The position numbers and the translations under genes were made by a program. Below the pieces are notes generated by a model. It was not told the DNA's origin. It saw only the letters and a program-made list of their open reading frames with translations, and did not search any database. From Cymbomonas tetramitiformis (lineage: Eukaryota > Chlorophyta > Pyramimonadophyceae > Pyramimonadales > Pyramimonadaceae): a DNA stretch of 64,000 nucleotides. Below, piece by piece: positions 54,265-64,000 of this stretch (the first letter of the stretch is position 1; the number at the start of each line of letters is the position of its first letter). The DNA lies in assembly GCA_001247695.2 (NCBI GenBank), contig LGRX02033400.1, forward strand, positions 100,409 to 164,408. The letters run 5' to 3'.

Positions 54265-54990
54265 GACCGCCTGCACATGCTCACATGGAATGTAGCAGGT
54301 CAAAGTGATGCCTGCCTCGACCTTGCCGAGGTCGTCAGGAAAAGAAACGAAAACCAGCGGGGACTGCACGTGATAGTGCTTACGGAAGTGAAGCATGCAC
54401 ACGACAGTGCGATGAGAAGATTCAGAGACAATCATGCGGTTCACTGCAATAGGCACCAAGACGGAAGGGCGACTGGCGGAGAGCACGACGGAACAAGCGG
54501 TGAAGGGGGGAGTAGTAATACTCCTCAGCAACCCCTACAGTCACGCACACAACCACCACGTCGTCCCCGCGCGGCACCTCGAAGGGTACCGCCTGCATGT
54601 AGTGTTGCACCTGCCCGGGGACGTGATGTACCATGTACTAGGCATTTACAACCCGCCGGGAGCAGAAGAATGGAAAACCAAAAGCAAAATACTCAAGTAC
54701 ACAACCAACCTGCTCCGGAAAACCGCGGAAAAACCGAACGAGCATGTGGTCGTAGGAGGAGACCTGAATGCGAGCAACACCAGCACAGGCAAGGGGGTAA
54801 CAAAAACCGACAAGCGATGGACGAAACTCGCGGAGGAGCTGGACCTCCACAATGTAGGCCCGCCAGTCAACACCACACTGAACTAGGCGAAAAACAGAAA
54901 CATTGACAGATGGCTAGCACCGAAAAACAAACGAGCGCAATACGAGACGGGGAGCAGCACGCACCTCACCCAACACCACACGAGCGACCA
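54265..54990 (+). other. APE-type endonuclease domain (broken)
   Basis: LHMLTWNVAGQSD (Asn motif) and VIVLTEVKH (catalytic Glu) are in frame 1. After the frameshift, KGGVVILLSN, YHVLGIYNPPG and HVVVGGDLNAS (GDxN) are in frame 2, then TAG at 54884, then IDRWLAPK and TSDHEMVSL (catalytic SDH). All exonuclease-endonuclease-phosphatase motifs are recognisable in order. APE nicks target DNA for priming. Confidence 0.8.
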
Positions 54991-55649
54991 CGAGATGGTG
55001 AGCCTAGCAACCCTTCGGTTGGACAACATAGACACCCACGAACCGTACGTGGACCGCGACCCCCAACCAGGACACGTGAAGCTGGACACGCCCCTGAACA
55101 AAACCGCCCGGGAAACACTCCAAAGCGTCCTCCTCAGGACACACGACTATGCCAAGACTGCTGAACTGAGACGCATAACAGAGATAGCCACCCAATGCAG
55201 GGAAGAGGGCAACAGGCAGGTAGCGCATGCCACCATAGACAGAGCAGGGGAAGCCGTACTGGCCATACTCACCAGGGCGAACAAATGCGCGCTGAAGGAC
55301 GAAGAGCTACCAACTGCGGTAGTGGGGGGCACCTCCAACCGAGTAGCGACAGACCTGCAGATGAGCAAAAAGGACAGGAAAGCAAGGGACGCCGCATTAC
55401 TCACAATGCGAGCGCACAAGAAGGCCAAACAACACCTACGAAACCCGCACACGGAACACTCAACCCTCCGGGACCTGAAAGAAGGAGAAATGGAGGGCCC
55501 AACAGACAGAAATAATGCAGATGCAAAGGAATGGGTGACGTGGCTTACCGCAGAGGCCAAGAAAGAAAGGTCGGCGGCACACAAAGTGGTCAAACAACAC
55601 TGGAAACGAGCCAAGCAAAGGCACAACGACAAGACGGTAAGAGAATACT

Positions 55650-57100
55650 GAAACAACCAAAAAAGGTACCACAAGAGGATATACGCCAAGGCGCAGGAAA
55701 CAGGCCACGCCCCCACGGCGAACATACAGGCACTGCAGGATAGGGAGGGCAACCTGGCTGTAGGCCATATGAACATTGCAAACGCACTCGCAGACCACAT
55801 GGCTCACTCGGCGCCATACAAGATGGAACACCGCAACCCACCGGACCCGAACCCCCCACCATGGGAAGACCCAGCCCAAAAAGAGCGCCTAACGAAGGCA
55901 CCGAGACCAGAACCCACGGGACTGGACCTCACAATAAGTAGACAGGGCTACAGCAAAGCGGTGCACACCCTAAACAACAACAAAGCACCGGGCCCCACCA
56001 GAACCCCAAATGAAATTCTCAAGTACATGCCGGAGGATTTCCACGACGCTCTACATGCCCTCATGCTAGAAATGTGGAACTGCAAACACGTCCCCCTCAC
56101 CTGGAAAAAGGGGACATTCTGCTTCCACCACAAGAAGGGAGATGTCACCCTGCAGCAAAACTACCGACCCATAGCCCTACTTGAGGGGGTATTCAAGGTA
56201 TACACCTCACAAATAGCGAACATGCTCTCCACGTTCTGCGAGACGCAGGGAATACTAGCTCAGGCGCAGGAAGGCTCGAGAGAGAAGAGGAACACACTCC
56301 GACAACTCACTAGAGTAACCAATGCGATTGAGGATGCAAATGTCTCGGGACGGGAACTGCATGGACTGTATGTAGACTTCGAGAATGCGTATGGCTCAGT
56401 GGACCACAACAAGCTACTGCACACAATGCAGTACCTCGGGATACCCGAAGACCTCACACAGGTGGTGCGAAATGTCCTGGGTACGCAAAGCCATGCCACC
56501 ATGTCAATGAACACCAGGGTAGGGGGAGAAACCTCTCTCAAAACGGTGCAGGTGCAAAGGGGACTCCTACAAGGGGACAGCATGAGCCCCCTCCTCTTCA
56601 TAATATACCAAGAACCGTTGCTAAGATGGCTAGAGGTGGGGGGGCATGGATACCAACACAAGTACGCAGCAGAACAGGAAAGACTGGGCCCCCTCAGGAC
56701 AACAGCAGGAGCGTTCGTAGATGACCTACTCATACTGTGCCCCACAATTTTCCACATGAGGGCACAGTTACACAAACTACAGGCATTCTCACAATGGAGT
56801 GAACTCAAGATTAACCTCACCAAGTCAACCATAACCGGCATAAAGAACGGAGTTTCCATACCTGAGCAACTCCATGCGGACCTCAAAACGATTGGAGCGG
56901 ACGGTAAGCTAAGCCACTTCAAGATACTCAAGCCAGACGACACATACAAATACCTGGGGGTACTACTGGCATTCTCAGGCAAATGGGACAAGGAGAAAGA
57001 AGCCGCCAGGGAGGAAATGAACCACAGAATACAGGCACTGCTGCGCTCCCCATTAACGCCAGACCAAAAGAATACTCCCTGCATTCCGCAATACTGGGCA
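55650..57100 (+). other. Reverse transcriptase domain
   Basis: NNNKAPGPTRTPNEILKY (RT1), FCFHHKKGDVTLQQNYRPIALL (RT2), GLYVDFENAYGSVDH (motif A, Asp), QRGLLQGDSMSPLLFIIY (motif B) and GAFVDDLLIL with FVDD at 56714-56725 (catalytic Asp pair), then QWSELKINLTKS and YLGVLL. All catalytic residues are intact. Non-LTR type. Confidence 0.93.
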
Positions 57101-60100
57101 AGTTCAGATACGGACTGCACCTGGGGCTCTACACAGCGGGTGAGATAGACGACTTCAACAAAGTGATAGGCGGAGCCACAAAGAACATACAGGGCCTGCC
57201 CCGCAACGGAACGCCAAACATTTTTACCACACAGGAAAAGGAAAGGTTCGGCCTGGGCATGGTGCCACTCCAAGCGGTCTACGCCAAGTCGATTTGGAGT
57301 GGGCTACTGGAAGCCATGCACAGCGAAGAGGACAGAGGAGCAGTACGGGGCCCGGCGTGGAGACAAATAAACCTAAGGTCAAGACTCAGAATGTCCCACG
57401 TCAGTAGGTCCACCAGAGGGCTGGTAGAATACCACTGCACCACACGCATGAATTGCACAGACCTTAACAAACTTTGGGGAGGACACCAGACAAAGTACAA
57501 CACACTAAGAAAACTCAATGCCCTGCTCAGATACAACATTACGCCTCAGGGGACAGAGGGGATGCTCAGGCAGCTCCAAACCCCCGTACCAAAGATAATG
57601 GAACACCTGAAGGGGGCGACCAGAAGAAAGTCTGATAAAGAAATGGAAGGGACAACGAGAAAAACGAAAGCAGGCAAAATAATGGATGGGGACCTACCAG
57701 CACCCCCAGACTGGCAGGCGATGTGCACAGACCAAACCGCCAAGCTCAGAGTACCTAAGGACACGCCAACCGCGATAAATTTCACGACGTGCCTTAAACT
57801 ATTTACACACTTCCCAGACCTGGCATTCCTTATAACCCAAGATGGCCAGCTGGCAATTAGCCAAGCTAACATTAGGGAGCAGTGCACAGACGCGGCCCTC
57901 AAGGCAGACCGCAATGCCATAGCAAAAGGCCTGGCGCACCTATACCCGTACCTGTGCGAAGCCCAACCGAGGGACATAGCGAAGCCGGGAGACTTCTATG
58001 ATAGCAGCACGAACCGACGGCTGAAACGACAATACCGAAGCATTCCCTGTGCGGGACCGCTGGACCCCCACACAATGCGAACCAACCTCCCGCGCCTCAA
58101 CCCGGAACAGCTACGGGCCAAAATGACAAAATGGGAGGCAAGGCTGGTTCCCAGAGAAGAGGTTCACAGGCAACTCTCCCTACATCCGCTCACGAGGATT
58201 AATGAGACGGCAACCACCGGCCAAACGCAGGAGGAGGAGGGAGAGCTACAAGGCCTCCACAGGCGCCCACGAACCAAGTGGATAGACGAAATAGACCCCA
58301 TGACTGAAAAGATGGAGACATGCCGATTCGAAAAAGGCCAAACAATAGACAAGCCAAAGGAGATTGTGGCAATGAGGACCCTACTCATTGACCCAACGGA
58401 CCCCCACTCCCTGGTGACGCAGTACAGAACTCAGTGGCGGCATTCAGACGGGAGTGACTCCTACGCATGGAGTACACGGGAAACCATAACTGACTACCTA
58501 AAGCTGGCCAAACGAAGGGGCCAAAGTGCGACCACCTTTCCAACCCTGAAAAGAAGGCTGCAGGCAAGAGGCTCCCAGGTGACCCACCCCACAGGACTCA
58601 GGGAAATATTGGCTGGAAGGCCACACATGGGGCAGGCCTGGCCCACACTACATGCGGGGAACCTCACCCTAGACCCAACTGAAACCAACCCAGAGCGAGA
58701 CATTACGGACAACAGAGAACACCACTGCCAGATACGGCTAGAGGGGGAACTTGCCCACAGCTACCATAGAAATGGGAAGTACATAGGTACCCTCACGAAA
58801 GAAAAGCTCCTCAGGCTACACGAGAGGTACACCCAAGCAGTGGGTACTACACGCAACCAAACCCCGCACCAAAGCACACTACGCACGGAAATGTGGGAGG
58901 ACCATAGGATACAGGTCTCCACGTTCGAAGAGGAAATAGGGCACCTCCTCATTAGGTACTCAAGCAAAGAAGAAAAGGAGGAACGCAAAAAGAACCTACA
59001 AAACCACTGGACGTTCCCTGCCCAAATGCAAAGGGTATTACGACAGGCATTCGGAATAACCACTGAACTCTTTGCCTCACCTCTCAATGTCCACCACAAC
59101 ACCACAACGTATTATGCCAAGTACGACAGGGACAAGGTGTTCGGGGCCAGAGGCTCAACCTGGACGACAAACTGGATGAAACTGGGGGCCTACCAATTCA
59201 ACCCAAAATACACGCCACAAGACCTCAAAAAAGCACTGGACTTTGCCATTGCGGCCACCACCACCCAAGACCCGGTGTTCGGGGTCGGAGTATACCCGAC
59301 ATATGAGAAAACTCCATACAGGAAACTGTACAACGCACACGCGGGGCACCTAGTACACGAACTATTTGAGATACCACAAGGCAAATTCACCTTCCTGCCC
59401 CCTGACCACTGGATGGGTCCTACCCACCAACAAGCGAAACAATGCAACTGGAACCTCAGAGTACTGATAGTCGCCAACAAAGCAGGGTGGCAAGCCCACT
59501 GTGGTGACCCAGATGCTGCCGCGGAGTACATAAGGAGGGCGCTCACGACTTGTCCGCAAAGCAAGGTCCGCACGACCACAACCGTCAGGCAACCAATGAG
59601 GGAGGCGAACCTGCACGACACGAACGACCCAAACCAAGAAGGACGCACCCAAAGAGTGGACTGTGTGGTGGACACAAGACCATGGCAGCGATACGAGCTC
59701 CCGGAGGTTAAGCTAAAGGACATGATAAATGCAAGGGGAAGCATGTGCAACACAGGGCCACATGTACGGAACGACCTCTGCTCCCAGTGCTACAACGTAC
59801 AGGCAGCAGTTGAAACCTGGTGGGAGGACAGCCACCTCCATGTGGAAGAAGGACCAGCCAAATGGGAACTCCTCCCCGGAAGCAGGGGAGGAAAGTGGGA
59901 CATACACCCCCCCACCATACAACAGGTGACGGATGCGAACACTTTGCACACCAGGCATGCGAGACAGACGGATGCCCAGACAGTATGGGACAAGGTAGCG
60001 AGGTCAAAAGTAGTCAGATACCCCACTGACTTCTGGCCCGAGCACGAACCAGGGGTCCAAGGGAGAAGATGGAAACTAACAAGAGACCAAACAGCGGACC

Positions 60101-60169
60101 CCAGGAACTCGGCCCCGAGTGACACACCAGCACAACTTACATACCCTCCCCTTCAAAGGGCACACGAGG

Positions 60170-60615
60170 CAGCCTCGTACTTGTACACAGACGGAAGCAA
60201 AAGAGAGATTGAAACAAACGAAGGAGGCAAAGAATGGGCCTCAGGGGCTGCGGTATGGGACCCCAGGACAGGGGAAGGGGAGGCGCACATGATTCGCTGG
60301 GAAGGTGAGGACCAAGAGGTGAACAGAGCCGAGCTCCTTGCGATACAAAAAACCGTGACACTCCCGCCGCCACCAAGTGGCAAAGGACTCACCATTTGCA
60401 CGGACAGTGCCAACTCTATTAGACAACTGGAGGGCATGAGAACGAAACCCCACACCATGGAGCACCACCAACAGAGGGACCTCCTATATGCCATACTGGT
60501 CAACATTGAGGCATTGGTAGCAGCGGGACACACCGTTTCACTCCTGAAAGTCAAAGCACACACGGGAATTAAGGGAAACGAAAAAGCTGACGAGGCAGCC
60601 AAGCAAGCCTGCACC
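60170..60615 (+). other. RNase H domain
   Basis: LYTDGSK (Asp, codon 60190), EVNRAELLAI (Glu), TICTDSANSI (Asp), then LKVKAHTGIKGNEKADEAAK (His and final Asp): the complete D-E-D-D set. It degrades RNA in RNA-DNA hybrids and is intact. Confidence 0.92.
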
Positions 60616-61499
60616 ACAGGGACCCTCACGGAAGCATGGGACAATGACGAAACAATAAAAGTCAAACCCATGGTACCGGACGGGGACACGAACAACAAGG
60701 AACTAAAAGGAAAGCTTGCATTACAAAAATACCTGACCACACTACTCCGTGAACGGCAGGTGCAAGGAGAGAACAGACTCTCACCAAAAATGGCCGAACT
60801 CCAGGGGGAACCCACAACCTGGACCCACCAACTGAAAAAAGAGCACGTTTTCAGGTGGGAGGCGCACCATGACCAAGCACAACAAACGGAAGAGGAGCAA
60901 GCGATAATACGGGACCCGGCGCCCAACCAGCAGCAACGGGCTGACCAGGCCCGAGAGGAAGAGGACAGGCTAATAAAGGCCATGATGGAACAGCGGGAGG
61001 AAGAGGAGGTACTTCATATGCAGGGAATGCAGGAGCAACATGGACCCTGGGAAGCGGTGGGCAGAACGGTCCACACCCAAGGAGACAACCCCCAACCCGC
61101 AGAGGCACCACCTCAGTCCTCTGATGAGGAAGAGATATTTGAGAAGCTCAATGAGCTCGTAGAACGACTGGAGGTGCCCCAGGGGGAACAGAACGAAGAG
61201 GAAATCTTCGGGATTCTCAATGAACTCATTGAGCAACAGGAGACGTCACAAGGGGAACTGGAGAGTGGACGACGAGCCCACCATGACAGAGTCACGGAGG
61301 AGTCCAGGGTCCATGCGATGATGACGGACCCGGCGCCCAGAACAAGATGGAACCAACGGAAGCACGACATGACAAACTACAGAATGAAAAACAGAAACGC
61401 CCCCCCGGTCAAGGAGGGCAAAGTCACCAAAAACTGGCTGAACAAAACGATGGAACACCTCAAGGGAGACAAGCCACTACACAAGATAGCAAACGACTT

Positions 61500-62340
61500 C
61501 TGGAAACGAGCCACCTACGCGGCGCGCAAAACGATACTGCAGTGCAGACTGAGGATACTACCAGCACAAGACTACGAGACGGCGAAAAAGTCCGCCGGAG
61601 GGAGCGGGAAATGCACCCTGGAGGGCTATGGACACCAAGGGGTGGACTATGCCAAAGGCTTCCTTATGAGAGTCGGACACGCGCTAGGTGGGTGCAACAA
61701 CCCACGAATGCGAGGAATGTTCTCGGACAGGGCGAACGCACATGCGGACGAACTGAAACACATACTTGACCACCACAGAAAAGGAGGATGCAAGGTCCTC
61801 GCCTACACCGGAAAAAAGAGGGACCCGGGTGTCAAACCAAGGGTGCTCCCAAATTACATACTCACCAGGGGACAATGCCGACATGACGGCAAAGACAACC
61901 CAGGCAAAAACGATGGACCTGACACTATACCGAGCTTCGTAGACATGGTCATGATAGAGGGCCTGGAATACCTAGAGGACGGGTGGGAATGCACACAACA
62001 GGAGGCACCGGCAAGAGTCAAAAACCTACACCTCATAGAGGTGGCCCACACCGACGACGAAAAATGGGGACCCAAACTCCTGGAAAAATACATGAAATAC
62101 GGACCACTGCTACAACTACTGCGTGGACACGGTTTCCGCGCCAAGCTCCACGTCTTCGCAGTGGGTAGAACAGGCACGGTATACAAACACAACCGAGACA
62201 TACTCGAGCAGCTCGGACTTAAAGGAAAAGAAGCCACACAGGCACTAAGAAGGATACATGACCTGGCAATGGACTATGCACACAACACCTACCAGCGGTA
62301 CAGAAGACTCAGACAAGAAAAACAAGAAGAAAAAGTAGAT
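61500..62340 (+). other. C-terminal PD-(D/E)xK-like domain
   Basis: GHALGGCNNPRMRGMFSDRANAHADELKHIL (His/Cys segment), then GPDTIPSFVDM (Pro-Asp at 61918-61923), LHLIEVAHTDDEKW (Glu at 62038), KYMKYGPLLQLLRGHGF and FAVGRTGTVYKHNRDILEQLG. This order matches the restriction-like endonuclease end of R2/Dualen-type elements and related C-terminal domains. The third catalytic Lys is not in the usual ExK place (EVA), so activity is uncertain. Confidence 0.55.
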
Positions 62341-62443
62341 GGAAACTACCCAGTGTAAATTGTCCCAACAAGGCCGCAACTTGTGGCGGTCCAACCCAGA
62401 GTAGGGCCGGGGAAATTAATTTACTCATACGCCCGAAGGGCGT

Positions 62444-62462
62444 GGTTTTTTCTTTTTCTTTT
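62444..62462 (+). other. Pyrimidine-rich 3' tail of the retrotransposon
   Basis: TGGTTTTTTCTTTTTCTTTT ends exactly at the right target duplication. Non-LTR elements end in poly(A) or short repeats; here the tail is (T4-6C)n on the sense strand. Confidence 0.6.
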
Positions 62463-62476
62463 CGGATCCAGGTGCG
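62463..62476. repeat. 14-bp target-site duplication, right
   Basis: CGGATCCAGGTGCG, identical to 46044-46057, followed by CAGGGCC of the flank. Confidence 0.8.
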
Positions 62477-62589
62477 CAGGGCCGAATTGTCTCGCCGAAC
62501 CACAGAGCGCTTGGTGCGAGGGTCTCAACCTAATGGGGTGATTGTTGGGAGCAGGGAGCAATTGGCCGGCGGATGCTTAGACTTTGGAG

Positions 62590-62675
62590 GAAAGGGCTCA
62601 AGTCATCAGTCTCAGTCTCAGTCTCAAGTCATCAGTCTCAGTCTCAATCTCAGTCTCAAGTCATCAGTCTCAGTC
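62590..62675 (+). repeat. CAGTCT/AAGTCAT microsatellite
   Basis: (CAGTCT)n interspersed with CAAGTCATCAGTCT, about 85 bp. It lies just before a Copia RT fragment. Confidence 0.9.
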
Positions 62676-62819
62676 GCTTGGTAGTAGAATCGAGGTATCA
62701 TTGCGGCATGCCTATGACTACGATGTATTGAGAGAGTGCAGTGCGGAAGTGCTGACATCGGTCTACTGTTCGATCACAAAGTGACAGGCCTTACAGTGCC
62801 TATTGTCATCTGTTTAAAA

Positions 62820-63365
62820 CTTACATTACAAATCCTAATCAACGGAATGCGGGTGAGATATGGTTTGGAAGGCTGTCACTCACAACCGACACCGATGGAG
62901 CCGAAATTGGGTCTAAATGCAGCAGAAGGTGCGGCGGTGGGGAAGCTTCCTTATGCTAACCTGCTGATGGAGCTGATGCGGCTGGCACGGTGCACACAAC
63001 CGGATATCCTGACAGCATGTTGCTATCTTGCACGGTTTGTTCATTTCCATGATCAGACTCGTTGGAAAGCTTTGGTCCGTGTGCTCGCGTATCTGAAGGG
63101 GACTGTTTATACACCTCTCAGGTTGGAATGTACTATTCCACCGTCTCACACAGCGCAGTCGTTTTTGTCAGCGTATACGGACTCTGACGATGCTGAGGGC
63201 AGAGTGACTAGGAGGTCTATGACAGGCTCATTGCTGACTTACAACGGTCCGTGAGGTTTCTTCGCAGTTGCACAAGACGGTGGCTCTGAGTTTGGCCGAG
63301 GAGCTTATGGCACTGACTGGGACAGCACGGGATGCAGAACATGCGTGTAATCTGCGTTCTGAGTT
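62820..63365 (+). pseudogene. Copia-type RT / RNase H fragment
   Basis: YGLEGCHSQPTPMEP (start of the RT-RNase H connector), ARCTQPDILTACCYLARF (the TRPDI block), WKALVRVLAYLKGT, and YTDSDDAEGRVTRRSMTG (RNase H Asp and RRS.G). A TGA at 63252 ends this frame. The +1 frame goes on with SSQLHKTVALSLAEELMALTGTARDAEH (the ALSxxEAEYxA block). It then falls into a 30-bp minisatellite. Upstream RT motifs are missing. Confidence 0.8.
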
Positions 63366-63399
63366 TGCAGTGGTGCAGCAGCCAATGACCATTCACCAG

Positions 63400-64000
63400 C
63401 TGCCCATGCTCTTTGCGACTCTGTGACAGATGCCCGGGCTCTTTGCGGCTCCGTGACAGATGCCCAGGCTCTTTGCGGCTCCGTGACAGATGCCCGGGCT
63501 CTTGCGGCTCTGTGACAGATGCCCAGGCTTTATGCCCGTGACAGATGCCCAGGCTCTTTACGGCCCGTGACAGATGCCCGTTCTTGCGGCTCTGTGACAG
63601 ATGCCCCGGCTCTTTGCGGCTCCGTGACAGATGCCCAGGCTCTTGCGGCTCTGTGACAGATGCCCAGGCTCTTACGGCCCGACAGATGCCCAGGCTCTTT
63701 GCTGCTCCGTGACAGATGCCCAGGCTTCGGCTCAGTGACAGATGCCCGCCTTGCGGCCCGTGTCAGATGCCCAGGCTCTTTGCAGCCCGTGACAGATGCC
63801 CAGGCTCTTTGTGCTCCAAGGACAGATGCCCAGGCTCTTTGCGGCCCCAGTGACAGATGCCCGGGCTCTTGCGGCTCCGTGACAGATGCCCAGGCTCTGC
63901 GGCCTGGCGGACAGATGCCCAGGCTCTTTGCGGCTCCGTGACAGATGCCCGGGCTCTTTGCGGCTCCGTGACAGATGCCCGGGCTCTTTGCGGCTCTGTG
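63400..64000 (+). repeat. ~30-bp minisatellite reaching the window end
   Basis: TGACAGATGCCCAGGCTCTTTGCGGCTCCG and variants repeat about 20 times with small deletions. The frame rich in DRCPGSL is a repeat reading. Confidence 0.95.

Larger units (their letters stand above)
52858..62358 (+). pseudogene. Retrotransposon ORF2 polyprotein, four visible lesions
   Basis: About 3,170 codons from ATG 52858 (or 52930). Domains in order: basic N-terminus (GRRRK, RRYRRKKTT), Ulp1-like protease, linker, APE endonuclease, RT, thumb and long connector, RNase H, acidic coiled linker (EEEVLHMQGMQEQ, two EEEIF-LNEL repeats), C-terminal PD-(D/E)xK-like domain. Lesions: frame 1 to 2 near 54440-54470; TAG at 54884 inside APE; TGA at 55649 (probably Trp); frame 2 to 1 at about 57070 within CCAAAAG. 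Outside these the reading is continuous to TAA at 62356. It would drive target-primed reverse transcription in the nucleus. Confidence 0.75.
46058..62462 (+). mobile_element. Giant non-LTR retrotransposon with inverted 5' duplication
   Basis: A single insertion of 16.4 kb bounded by a perfect 14-bp direct repeat. From left: an inverted copy of the first ~1.66 kb (46058-47715), a 13-bp spacer (47716-47728), then the element proper in plus orientation (47729-62462, 14.7 kb), ending in a pyrimidine tail TTTTTTCTTTTTCTTTT. It encodes a small zinc-ribbon ORF, ORF1, a coiled-coil ORF and an ORF2 with Ulp1-like protease, APE endonuclease, RT, RNase H and a C-terminal PD-(D/E)xK-like domain. At least five single disabling changes are visible, so this copy is dead but young. 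Two endonuclease types plus a cysteine protease recall the Dualen/RandI clade of algal retrotransposons. Confidence 0.85.

Noticed and set aside
53000..57300. Many minus-strand frames of 100-340 codons opposite ORF2
   Set aside because: They mirror the T-poor composition of the sense strand and carry no recognisable domains, while the plus strand has APE, RT and protease motifs.
63660..63941. Frame with repeated DRCPGSL
   Set aside because: Reading of the 30-bp minisatellite.

Overview
The window is nuclear DNA of a repeat-rich eukaryote. One gene is clearly spliced (seven GT-AG introns), there are no bacterial operons or ribosome-binding patterns, and most of the sequence is satellites, LTR and non-LTR retrotransposons and small inverted-repeat elements. 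The sequence does not name the organism; an alga or other protist is my best guess. The only clearly intact conserved host gene is a 1-Cys peroxiredoxin on the minus strand (9.25-11.49 kb, 8 exons, 222 aa).

Layout. 1-1.8 kb: a 104-bp hairpin tandem array with inverted flanks, then a truncated PHD-finger gene. 1.85-2.45 kb: a small TTAA-flanked (piggyBac-like) element. 2.9-4.5 kb: tandem repeats. 4.5-9.2 kb: nothing recognisable. 9.25-11.5 kb: peroxiredoxin. 12.35-15.03 kb: complex satellite. 15.05-24.9 kb: an inverted repeat enclosing an 8.4-kb Copia-type LTR retrotransposon (TCATA target duplication, half-tRNA-type primer site, gag pieces, no pol, satellite-filled interior). 25.99-26.6 kb: a second LTR plus leader of the same family. 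26.5-27.5 kb: tandem repeats. 28.1-37.1 kb: a gene cluster with a protein kinase, a large possible dioxygenase/zinc protein, an OTU-type protease, a broken OTU copy, and two copies of a MYND-finger gene, one hit by a hAT-type MITE. 37.6-39.1 kb: broken ORFs and a second PHD-finger gene in inverted orientation. 39.27-39.83 kb: the 104-bp array again, inverted. 40-41.4 kb: two ORFs, the first with a 2A-like NPGP motif. 41.45-42.57 kb: GC-rich 20-bp minisatellites. 43.4-44.6 kb: Copia-like 3' fragment. 46.06-62.46 kb: a very large non-LTR retrotransposon. 62.8-63.4 kb: Copia RT/RNase H fragment. 63.4-64.0 kb: 30-bp minisatellite running off the window.

The two most notable structures are these. 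First, the 16.4-kb non-LTR insertion is bounded by a perfect 14-bp direct repeat. It carries an inverted duplicate of its own first 1.66 kb at its 5' end, and encodes in order a small zinc-ribbon ORF, ORF1, a coiled-coil ORF, a Ulp1/C48-like protease, an APE endonuclease, reverse transcriptase, RNase H and a C-terminal PD-(D/E)xK-like domain. Second, the 28-39 kb cargo-like cluster lies between two inverted modules (hairpin array plus PHD gene) about 38 kb apart, which raises the possibility of a giant composite element carrying kinase, OTU and MYND genes.

Functional reading: the peroxiredoxin is housekeeping peroxide detoxification. Almost everything else is mobile DNA or genes that look like mobile-element or virus-like cargo. 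Many coding regions are broken by single frameshifts or stop codons, so they are described as pseudogenes where the break is visible.
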